DNA of 64,000 nucleotides from the NCBI GenBank assembly GCA_024336345.1, contig JANFOG010000006.1:1984001-2048000 (forward strand), written 5' to 3'. Made by a program: the position numbers and the translations under genes. Under the pieces are notes generated by a model, which was not told the DNA's origin, made no database searches, and saw nothing but the letters and a program-made list of their open reading frames with translations. Within the stretch, counting starts at the first letter, position 1; each line of letters begins with the position of its first letter. The DNA is from Mariannaea sp. PMI_226. Lineage: Eukaryota; Ascomycota; Sordariomycetes; Hypocreales; Nectriaceae. Shown one piece after another: positions 22,416 through 30,945 of this stretch.

Positions 22416-24257
22416 TTAAAATCCCCGCCCGAAGCGAATATCAAAGTCCCTGAGGACACTCATGATACTTGCTGCCTCTACTTCTATGGGCATCATAGAG
22501 CCCGATTGCTGAGGTTGGGCACCTGCTTTGGGGGTTGCCCTAAGCTTCGGTAGCCACGAACCAATATCATCAGCTGCCTTGGAAAAGTTCCGATGGCTCG
22601 AGAGGGTTTGATAAGCCTCAGCGCAGCTCAGGCCAAGACTTGGGAGGCTGGGCAGTGTGATTTTCTCCTTCTTAGGTCCCTTGCAGCAACCACCGTCGGC
22701 ACCTTTGCCACCGCAGCAACCCCCAGCTTTGCCGCCTGAGCGGTCAAAATTGGCAGCCATGAGGCGGCAAAAGAGGCCAGACTTAGGGTCGGACTGGCAC
22801 TGAGCGCATGTGCCTGGCCCACTGGAACCGCAACCTCGGCTCTGAGAAGCTTGGGTATTAGGCTGGCGGCGAGGAAGCTTCACAGCGCCATCCGCTGTCA
22901 TTTCCATCGCCATCATGGGGGGGATAGCATCAGTCTCCGAGGGGGGAGGCGTTTGGACCTGCTGAGAGATAGGGGGAAGAGTATCGCTGGGAGTCATTGC
23001 CGGTGTTGCGAGAGAGGTATCTGCACAGACACAGTAGGTTCCGTCCTTGCAAAACCCACAGCCATCCTTGAATGCCATGGGATCAAGTGACGGGACTTGA
23101 TCTGCGGAAGAAGGGGTGGAATAATGAGACTCTGGAGGGACGGCAGCAGGAGGTTTGCGTGAGAACATGGCTGTGAAGTCTGTTTCGACCTCGTTTTGCT
23201 CAGTGCTAGGGCGATATCTTTTTTCGCTGGACCTGACGGCTGAAGGAGACGCTGGACGCTTGAGCTCCTGAGGAGGGTTAAACACTTCCGTTACGGCGTC
23301 GAGACAATGGCAGGTTGAGCCTGGGCTACATTTCCCACAGCCAGCCGCCGCCGCCATCACCTCCTCAGCGCATGCGCATCGTCCATTGGGGGAACAGTTT
23401 CCACACGTAAGGGCAGACTCCGAAGAGTCGTTTGATGAACCTAGAGCATGAGTTTCCGGGGCGGATATTATTTGAGAGATTGAAAAGGAAGTCTGGGTTA
23501 CTTGACGTTCGCGTTCCACTGGCCGGTTGTCTGAAAGGGAGTGTCTCATCGCTTGGCTGGATGGGCTGTGAAGGCTTTCAAAGGTGGGTTGAGAATGGCT
23601 CATATTCCGGGACTGGTATCCAGACTGAAACTCGCGCTCATCAAGGCGACGTTTGAGAGTCTCAGCCTTAGTCTCAACTAGGATGCGTTCTTGACGCTCA
23701 CGATCGAGCATATTTTCAAGGAGCATGCAACGAGAGCGGAAGGACTGGACATCTAACTCAAGCTCGTGAATCTTGTCCTTGAGTTCAGCCTCCTGCTTCT
23801 CATAGATCTCACGCTGCTGGTCGAGCTGCTCCTCGAGCTCGCCAACACGAGCGGCCCTGCGTTCCCGGAAGGCCCGCTGGGCTGCGCGGTTTTGCGCCTT
23901 TCTTTTTGTAGGTGGTGTATCTGTAGCAGGCTTCCTGCCAGGCTTGGGCCTTGGAGGAATGACCCACTCCTTAGAGGTCATAGAGACCTTTGGGGCCTCT
24001 GACAGCGCCAGGTTGGGGCTGATAACGGACGACATGGCCATCTTGTTGGCAGATGGAAGTGCTGTGCGAGATTGAGGTTGTACAGGTGGAGGTGGCTTCG
24101 CACTCGGCTTAATGGAGAGTGGGGCTCGGTGTGGCGCGCCGGGTGTGGCTGATGCGGAAGGACTCGGAGCGGCAGAGATTGGTCGTGCGCCGGAGAGCAT
24201 GGCACCTGAGGAGCCGACAGATTGAGGCGACGGAATAGAAGAAGGCGTGCCTGGCAT
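22416..24257 (-). CDS. hapX: HapX-type bZIP iron-homeostasis regulator
   Basis: Single exon, 613 aa from the ATG at 24257. HapX works with the CCAAT-binding complex to repress iron-consuming pathways during iron starvation and to activate iron storage under excess. Residues about 95-110 hold the CBC-binding motif (SKEWVIPPRPKPGRKP). The bZIP basic region is at 118-136 (RKAQNRAAQRAFRERR), followed by a coiled coil to about 210. Four cysteine-rich clusters sit at about 285-296 (CGNC-CAC), 308-318 (CGKC-CHC), 400-411 (CGFC-CVC) and 476-497 (CGSSGPGTCAQC). Such clusters bind [2Fe-2S] or sense iron in this family. An extra CC-x8-CC pattern lies at about 514-525. A longer frame upstream lacks an in-frame ATG. 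The combination is diagnostic of HapX. Five GATTGATAA motifs lie upstream (see separate entries). Confidence 0.95.
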   Translation of the reverse strand: MPGTPSSIPSPQSVGSSGAMLSGARPISAAPSPSASATPGAPHRAPLSIKPSAKPPPPVQPQSRTALPSANKMAMSSVISPNLALSEAPKVSMTSKEWVIPPRPKPGRKPATDTPPTKRKAQNRAAQRAFRERRAARVGELEEQLDQQREIYEKQEAELKDKIHELELDVQSFRSRCMLLENMLDRERQERILVETKAETLKRRLDEREFQSGYQSRNMSHSQPTFESLHSPSSQAMRHSLSDNRPVERERQVTQTSFSISQIISAPETHALGSSNDSSESALTCGNCSPNGRCACAEEVMAAAAGCGKCSPGSTCHCLDAVTEVFNPPQELKRPASPSAVRSSEKRYRPSTEQNEVETDFTAMFSRKPPAAVPPESHYSTPSSADQVPSLDPMAFKDGCGFCKDGTYCVCADTSLATPAMTPSDTLPPISQQVQTPPPSETDAIPPMMAMEMTADGAVKLPRRQPNTQASQSRGCGSSGPGTCAQCQSDPKSGLFCRLMAANFDRSGGKAGGCCGGKGADGGCCKGPKKEKITLPSLPSLGLSCAEAYQTLSSHRNFSKAADDIGSWLPKLRATPKAGAQPQQSGSMMPIEVEAASIMSVLRDFDIRFGRGF

Positions 24258-24405
24258 TATGATCGATATGGGTGAGAATATTTGCTCACAATTTGTGTAA
24301 GCTGCTTTGTTGTATATGTGACTTGACTTGCGGATCTCGATTGGGTAGCCGGTTGCGTAACCAGCTAAAACCTCGGAGTTCCGAGACTGCAGCCAACGTG
24401 AATTT

Positions 24406-24415
24406 GATTGATAAG
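24406..24415 (+). promoter_or_regulatory. GATTGATAAG motif upstream of hapX
   Basis: A GATA-type site (TTGATAAG core) 149 bp upstream of the hapX ATG. In other ascomycetes hapX is repressed under iron sufficiency by the GATA factor SreA/Sre1 through ATCWGATAA sites. This motif resembles but does not match that consensus exactly. Binding is inference. Confidence 0.4.
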
Positions 24416-24868
24416 AGTCAAACACTGACAGACACGCGTCATCCAACTCAAAATTCAATGTTCTGAAAGGCGCATAAGATTATATTTAAACGGTTCATAT
24501 GTTGTAATAGCCAATTGAGATGAAGGTGTTGACTAGTCGAGCCGGAGGATTCGTGATGCAATGCGTTCGGGAAGAGGCTGACGACATTGGCAGGGTGGTC
24601 AGTGATTGGTGGCCATGGAAGTAAACTGGCAAGCATATGCATGTACCCACGAGCAACGATGGTGACGGCGACAACTCACAGTGTACCAGAGCTATCGATT
24701 GCGGTGGTTGGGTTCATCAATCAAGAGGAGGGGTAGAACGGAAGGAAGAAGAGGAATATGAGAGGAAAAATGAAGCGTGGGGTGCAAGGCTACTTTTGTG
24801 CCGGGACCGAGACCGACGGCGAAGAGGCCCATGGTCCGATTGCAGGAGACGATGGGTGGATCTGATCT

Positions 24869-24892
24869 GATTGATAAGATTTGATTGATAAA
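24869..24892 (+). promoter_or_regulatory. paired GATTGATAA motifs upstream of hapX
   Basis: Two copies, at 24869-24878 and 24883-24892, are spaced 14 bp start to start, so both would face nearly the same side of the helix only after 1.4 turns. They lie about 610-635 bp upstream of the hapX start codon and are candidate GATA-factor sites. Confidence 0.4.
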
Positions 24893-25556
24893 AATTTCGC
24901 ATGCAGCTGTAGCGCACTACGCCAGGCATGGCAACCAAGCCAGGCACCATCCGTCCCCGCCGACATTGGAACTTTGTTTGAGCCGCTCTTGCTCTCATGT
25001 TGCACCACAGTATATCGAGGGGGTTTGATACAGTGTTCTGTTGGGTATTCTGCCGCAATGCCAGAGTCCCTCGTCGAAGTATTACAATGAGAAGTGCCTC
25101 AAAATCTCCTCGTCAAAGTCTTTTGAGGTGCCTGACCTTTGGCTCTCAATAAGACTCTCATGGCCATATTTTTTTCAGTACGGCATTTCACGCAGATGGG
25201 TTTTCTTCTTTCGATTTTACTAAAACTGTGCTCTAAATCTCTTCCACAGTATTTTCTTGCGAAAATAATATCTATACCTATCCTATCCAAAATACAGGAC
25301 ACGCTATCTACCAAGATACTGTACGGATTACAGTGCCCTTGGTACCCCCACATTTTGTCCCTGTGCTCTCCCAACTACTCCACTAATTAACCCACATTCT
25401 GCAGCCAGATTTCGGAGACTGTTGATTTATTCTCGTCAACGGCGTAATAATTACTTATTCGACTGCCCCAACAGCCCACCACAAGTGGTCTTTGATTGGA
25501 GGTCTTGGATCTTGGACCAATTTGACACCTGGGCTGAGGTGGTATTAGACCATCCT

Positions 25557-25595
25557 GATTGATAACTTTACAGCCCTGGACTCGCGATTGATAAA
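25557..25595 (+). promoter_or_regulatory. two further GATTGATAA motifs, distal hapX upstream
   Basis: Copies at 25557-25566 and 25586-25595, about 1.3 kb upstream of hapX and 29 bp apart start to start. They have the same core as the three proximal copies. Function is inferred only from recurrence and from the family's known GATA regulation. Confidence 0.35.
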
Positions 25596-26428
25596 CTTAC
25601 CTTGCCTTTTGTGATGTATCCACATGGGTCTCCTCCAACCGTAGTCTACTACGATGTAAGTATCCGAATCCCCGACGGTGTCTTTCCGACCGAGTCATTC
25701 TTCTATATGTTTTTTTCTTCAATTTGTATCTGCTTGGGTCGTCATCCATCAACCCCGCTACCGAAGAGCGCCCAAAGAGGTCACACCACACGTGCATTGG
25801 ATACCGTGCAGAAGAACTTCCTCAACAACATACATGGCACGTATGAAGGTCAGACCTATATGCTTCGTGCAATTTTGCCCTTCGTGTGCGAATAATCGAT
25901 CCCTTTCAACTGGCCGGTGCTTTTAATCGACGGTCGGCTTCCGGAGTAATGACGATCATGAATTGTCGTCTTTCATTAGTACGTAATCGGGCACCCTAAG
26001 TACCTTTACCAGGGTCCCCCCTCAATCCCCTCCAAACCCGGACGCGGTCCCGTGAGCCGTGTGGAAAACGCCTTGCATGCTACGATCAGGGTCTCGGACC
26101 TCCGACTTCGCTGCTCGGTCTAAGTTTGCGAGCGCCAAGATGTACTCAATGGAGATGGAGTGCGACTCTGTCCCTTCACGGGAACCTTGGTATCCGATCG
26201 TACGAGCCGATGCTGTCCAATGATGAGAAGTTGGTGAAAACCTATCCATTTTGCCAATATGAACTCGTTACTTGTCTCGACAGTGGATGCTGCTCCATAG
26301 ACTCAGACTCTTATGAATCAGTGGCGTGGTTGACCGTCTGTAGTACCGTAGCTGTTGAGGTACCTGTGTATTCAATTACTTCGTTCTCGCCCGTTTACAA
26401 AATATATGAAACTTTGTGAGGAGCAACA

Positions 26429-26887
26429 GGACAAAAGTCTCCGTACACTCCTCAGTTTTACTGCAAAAAAAGGCAAAATATACACCTTTCACATAGCTTT
26501 ATCTAATTGAGCATTCTAGCTATAAGATTGAAAAAGAAAAGACATTGAATAAAGAAATATATATTATATATTGTATATTCTTAGAAACTTCTAGTTCAAC
26601 GAAACCTATAAAGTAAAAAAAAATAGAGAAGTTAGAATAAGTCAGGAATTTTCTTATAGTGGACTAAGGTAGAGAATAAATTTTAGTTCTTTTTCTAACT
26701 TTAAAGTAGAATTAATCTTCTATTGTTTGATAAATAAATTCTTCCAACATGTACACTATTTTGGATGTAAAGTTCTGAACTATATAGAAATTTCACTCAT
26801 TCTTTGCATATATTTTTTATCAAGAAATTATGTAATAAAGATGTTGAGTTTTGGTGTAAAAGTGGTCGTGTACGGAGACTTTTGTCC
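26429..26887. mobile_element. 459-bp MITE-like element with 20-bp terminal inverted repeats
   Basis: The ends GGACAAAAGTCTCCGTACAC (26429-26448) and its exact reverse complement (26868-26887) form perfect 20-bp terminal inverted repeats. The pairing continues imperfectly inward for about 20 more bases (TTTTAC/GTAAAA blocks). The interior is strongly AT-rich compared with the flanks and has no open frame of note, consistent with a non-autonomous DNA transposon remnant, possibly altered by repeat-induced point mutation. No clear target-site duplication is visible: the immediate flanks do not share a TA, only a weak CA. It lies between the hapX and COG2 promoters. Confidence 0.75.
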
Positions 26888-27388
26888 CATAACTGTATTT
26901 TAAAAATCAGGATTAAGGTCCAGACTGTTTTTGGCTAAAACTAACTCTAAGTATCAAACATAGAAGGTAGGGGGATGAAGGTTGGTGCCTTGGATGGCTG
27001 TGTAAAGCGGGTGAGCAAAGAAAAGTGAAAGGGGAGGAAAAAAATGTATTCCCAAGGAAGTCCTTGACCCACCTCTCGCAACATGACCGCGACCGTGGCA
27101 GAAAGGTCCATGCACACAACTACAGATGTACATCACATGAGCATTGTACAGCAAGCTAGAGCTGTCTCTCCCCAGAAACACCTCCATCTTACCCAGTCTG
27201 ACCCATAGCTTTTATGTTGAATTTTGAATAGCCCCTCCAACACACCTACCGCTTCCCACCCCCGCCGTACCCAAAACAAATATTGAGATCTTCAGGATCC
27301 CTCCATCAAAGAACAGACACTTTCTGCTCTCTGCTTCAACCGCAGGGCGCCACTTCCACTCGAACTGGGAGGAATACATACGGACACA
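26888..27388. promoter_or_regulatory. COG2 promoter and leader region
   Basis: This region of about 500 bp separates the inverted-repeat element from the COG2 ATG. It becomes pyrimidine- and C-rich in the last about 150 bp, as is common for fungal leaders. The start context CACAATGGC is good. No other gene is seen. Confidence 0.45.
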
Positions 27389-28285
27389 ATGGCAGCTCCT
27401 GTGTCCGAACTCGTCCCTCCAGCTTCAACTCTATACCGAAATACCTCGTCACCCGCCTTCAACCTCTCCGATTCCGACTCCTCTGATCTCGACGACGACG
27501 CTCCCTTACCTTTCCCCGAGGCCCTCCCGCGCTCCGACTTCCTCGCTACAGATTTTCATCCAGCTTCATACCTCTCTGCGTTACCGCATCGACATCAGAC
27601 GCTCGAGGACCTGCGCTCTGACCTGCGCGACCGAAGTGCCGCAATCAGCTCTGAGCTCCTTGAGCTTGTGAACAACAACTACACAGCCTTTCTTTCCCTT
27701 GGGAATGAGCTACGTGGAGGCGATGACAAGATTGAAGACGTCCGCGTCGCGTTGCTAGGTTTTCGCCGAGCTGTCGAGGAGGTAAAAGCTCGGGTTTCAA
27801 GTCGGAAAGATGAGACCATCGCGCTGAATGAAGAGGTGCGCGACGTGCGTGCGGCCATTGAGCAAGGGCGAAAGATGATGGACGTATCAGAGCGCCTGTC
27901 CTCGTTAGAGGAGAGGCTAACACTGGAGAGCTTACCTACGGACCCAGAGAAGGAGTGGGATGACGAAAGTGATGATGAAGGAGAGGAGCAAGACGGCGGT
28001 GATGGTTTCCTTGGAAGCTCACCGGCCAAGTTAATGGCCTCGGCCCAAGAATATACCCATATCGTGGTTTTGACAGGACAGCTACCACATGACACTCCAT
28101 GGGGAATCAAGACTGAGGAGCGCTTGACCAAGTGCCAGAATACACTATTACTGGACTTAAGCAATGCGCTCAAGGAAGCTAAGAAGGCTGGCACAAAGGG
28201 CCGAGAGAGATTGCTCAAATACCTCGCCATTTATCGGGTGCTAGGTGCGGAAGCTGCCGCCGTTCAGACCCTTCGCGGGGGTTGA
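27389..28285 (+). CDS. COG2: conserved oligomeric Golgi complex subunit 2
   Basis: Single exon, 298 aa. COG2 is a lobe-A subunit of the COG tether, which captures retrograde vesicles at the Golgi. After an acidic Ser/Asp N-terminus, residues about 45-160 carry the family signature: an LPRSDFLATDFHPASYLS entry, then HRHQTLEDLRSDLRDRSAAI and a long amphipathic coiled coil through NNNYTAFLSLGNELRGGDDK. An acidic insert lies around residues 190-210, and a helical tail ends in RLLKYLAIYRVLGAEAAAV. It is far shorter than animal COG2 (over 700 aa); short forms are usual in filamentous ascomycetes, so this is probably complete. The gene converges on the uL1m gene, with 168 bp between stop codons. Confidence 0.9.
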   Translation: MAAPVSELVPPASTLYRNTSSPAFNLSDSDSSDLDDDAPLPFPEALPRSDFLATDFHPASYLSALPHRHQTLEDLRSDLRDRSAAISSELLELVNNNYTAFLSLGNELRGGDDKIEDVRVALLGFRRAVEEVKARVSSRKDETIALNEEVRDVRAAIEQGRKMMDVSERLSSLEERLTLESLPTDPEKEWDDESDDEGEEQDGGDGFLGSSPAKLMASAQEYTHIVVLTGQLPHDTPWGIKTEERLTKCQNTLLLDLSNALKEAKKAGTKGRERLLKYLAIYRVLGAEAAAVQTLRGG

Positions 28286-28453
28286 GGGAAAGATTCTAGG
28301 CAATCATGAATGAATGAATGAAACTAAAGCTTGCAGCCATACCAATATTTAGTTGAAACAAAACCCATTTTCGTAAGGCCGTCTATTCGATAAGAATGAC
28401 ATAGTGTACAGTGATACATATAACCCAACACCCGCTATGCTTTTTTCCCCCTC

Positions 28454-29467
28454 TTACATGATGCCCGACACCGCCTCCGGAGTTAGCTTCTCCTCAGCAT
28501 CTCGCAACTTTCCATTCAGGCTGAGACCCGGGCCATGGGTTGTGCTAAGAATTACCTCATGAACCTCCTTGGCCACCTCCTCCGAGATCTCGGCAGCTTC
28601 AGAACGGATCTTGGTGAGGAGCACCTTGATATTGGCCTTAAGCTGATCAGGCGTATAGCCCAGTTGGCCAATGGCCAGGCGGATAACTCCTTGGCGCTCA
28701 CGATAGTCAGCGGCACCGGCAGAATCACGCATCGACCGAACCACGTCGGGAACAATGGTTCGTGTTCGCTTGCTGGGCATCAAACCCTTGGGGCCAAGAA
28801 TCTTGCCGAGACCGGCCTTCATGAGGGCCTTCTCGCTAGATTCGTGGCAAATGAGACGGTCAAAGTCGATCTTCTCTTGGCGAATTGCTTCGAAAAGTGT
28901 CTCCTCGCCGACGGCGACGGCACCGGCAGCTGTAGCTTCTCTGGCGATGTCGCTGCCTTCGGGGCACACGACGGCGATTTGCCAGTCACTTTGGACAGGA
29001 TGAGGTAGACGCACGCTGTTGCGGATAACAGGACCATTTCGGGCAGTCTTGAGGTTGATATGTAGCTCGTACTTGACAGAGGCGGGAGGTTGACCGACTT
29101 CGACTGCGCGGAGGATTCTATTCAATTGTTCTCGATGTTAGCAAATCGACACTATTCAGACTCGCGTGAGATGCTCAATGCTAAGCTGAGCCCTCGTTTT
29201 CCTTTGTTTTTGCCTAGGAAATTCGCACCTCATAGCTTCACATAGCGAGAACTGGGGGAAATGGCGCTTGGTCAGGTTGTGTCGCTTAAAGTCCTTAGGG
29301 ATCGCCCTCTTCTTCTTGGTGGTCTTCTTGATGCGGACGACGGACGCTTGACGGGTCTGGACAGCGGCGGGAGCGAGAAACTTTGGTATCGATGGAATTG
29401 CCGGTCGAGCGAGCTGTGTGAGAGAAAGCCTCGCCATAGAGGCCAGGCAGCGGTCGATTGGCGCCAT
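28454..29467 (-). CDS. MRPL1: mitochondrial large-subunit ribosomal protein uL1m
   Basis: Two exons: 29467-29229 and 29117-28454, giving 300 aa. The 111-nt intron splits an Arg codon (AG|A). The product is the L1 protein of the mitochondrial ribosome's L1 stalk, which helps release E-site tRNA. The first about 50 residues are basic, hydroxylated and free of acidic residues (ARLSLTQLARPAIPSIPKFL), as in a mitochondrial presequence. A KKTTKKKRAIPKDFKRHN basic patch follows. The L1 fold is evident downstream: KYELHINLKTARN, the LGKILGPKGLMPSKRTRT signature around the middle, and a terminal helix rich in Glu/Lys. Length and order fit the fungal mitochondrial family rather than cytosolic uL1. Confidence 0.93.
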
Positions 29468-29978
29468 TGTGAGTGGGAATTGAGGGCGGGAGCTTTCCTA
29501 GGGACCGACCTGTTGAATCCTTCCGATACACGCAAAAAGTGAGGTTGAGCGGCGGACTTGATTGTGGAGCCTTAAAAGTCAGGTGTCAAGACAGGTAAAG
29601 TCTTATCGATAAGGAACCTCCAATTCAAACCCTCCTTCTTGATCTAGAAATACTTAGGTGGGATGGAATCAGGACAAGATAGAGAGGGAGACACTCAGTG
29701 CTCTTTAAAACGCCCTCCCTTAGCCGCCCTTAGGTGCTTAATTAATCCCCCAGATGTTTTTTTCTCTCACAGCATCCAGGACACTGGGCGCCCAACCAAC
29801 ACTGCAGTTGACACAACACCATTTAGTTTGATATGGAGAAAATGGACAGAGATTTCAGCCCTTTGGGGCCTTGATTTATCATTTGTGTCTCATGCTATAT
29901 ACATTTCCATATGGAAACTAATATTTACGTCAAATTTATGTAATACGTCATTCATGACAGATGAATCCCTTCCAGTGC
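29468..29978. promoter_or_regulatory. uL1m promoter and SurE-gene 3' flank
   Basis: This gene-free stretch of about 510 bp serves the minus-strand uL1m gene on one side and holds the 3' flank of the phosphatase gene on the other. A TCTTATCGATAAGGA palindrome-like core lies at about 29608-29622. No coding signal. Confidence 0.4.
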
Positions 29979-30945
29979 TTAATTCTGGCATACAAGAAGG
30001 TCCTTCAACTTCGCCAGGACCGTATCCTGTCTATCGTCGTTGATAGTAGTTTTGTCTGAGGCATCACCGATACTAACAGAGATGCGACATCCTCCACTGA
30101 GAAACACATCAGTCTCGGTCGGCAATCGAGTGCTTCCACACCATTTTACGTCCGGGGGTGAGAAAAGACCGGGGTTGATTCGAGTCAGAATCCACTTGAA
30201 GTCGGCTGCTTTGGTACACTTTCCCTCAACCTTGGGGAAGTTGACGTTGAGGAACACGCCCTCGGGAAGATAGGGCTTTCCAGAGTCGATAATTTTATTG
30301 ACCAAGGTTGTTGCTAGCTCAGCGTAGACGGCACTACGCGCAGGCACCGGTGTGGTATTCCAAGCCGAGTTGCCTGTCGATGCGCCAGAGAAGGCAATGG
30401 CTGGGATACCGGCGTCATGGGCAGCGTAACAAGCAGCCCCGACAGTCCCGGAGAAGGGGACTTGTAGCCACAGGTTGCTCCCTACGTTGGGGCCGGTAAC
30501 GGCCAACTCAGGGGCCTCGCCATTCCACCGCTGCGGACCGAACGTGTCAATGCCATACCTGATGGATGTCACGGGAAACGAGTTGACCCAGTGAAGATCA
30601 GGGCGAGTAGAGTTGAAACCAACAGGACCGCTATTGGCGGGGCAGCTGTTATACTCGCAAGGCTCGGTGCGAGGCTTGGGTTCTTCATCGCTAGAGCCTA
30701 TTAATGTGAGATGAGAACGTTGAAGCAGGGCTACAGCCAGAGTGAAGAATGATGATCATGAACTTACTACTGCCGGACTCGTTTTCGGCGGGGCCAGAGA
30801 GTACAACTTCGTATCCTTCAGCATTCAGGGCATCGTTGAAGGATCTGATATAAAGTTCCGCCCATCCATCGTCGTTGCTTTGGATGATCCTTACGGCCTG
30901 GACCGCAAGTGCGTTCAGCAGAGTCAGGGTGATTGAGGACCTCAT
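29979..30945 (-). CDS. secreted SurE-like acid phosphatase/nucleotidase
   Basis: Two exons: 30945-30768 and 30697-29979, giving 298 aa. The 70-nt intron splits a Ser codon. An N-terminal signal peptide (MRSSITLTLLNALAVQA) precedes the mature sequence, so the enzyme is probably extracellular or vacuolar. SurE enzymes are metal-dependent phosphomonoesterases. The metal-binding NDDG motif is present right after the signal peptide (RIIQSNDDGW). The second family motif, AVTGPNVGSN, is in exon 2, and a conserved GVFLNVNFP strand follows. Cysteines near CEYNSC and KWCG suggest disulfides, fitting secretion. This matches the fungal acid phosphatase (PHO2-like) branch; substrate preference cannot be read from sequence. 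Confidence 0.9.

Larger units (their letters stand above)
24258..26428. other. hapX upstream region
   Basis: No gene is supported here. The first about 1.3 kb contains five GATTGATAA copies, and a CTCGGAGTTCCGAG hairpin lies near 24373. The distal part, to 26428, has only short frames and runs up to the inverted-repeat element. The region is likely the hapX promoter plus spacer. Confidence 0.5.

Noticed and set aside
26427..26890. TA target-site duplication expected of a Tc1/mariner or pogo relative
   Set aside because: The flanks do not contain matching TA dinucleotides, so I do not assign a superfamily.
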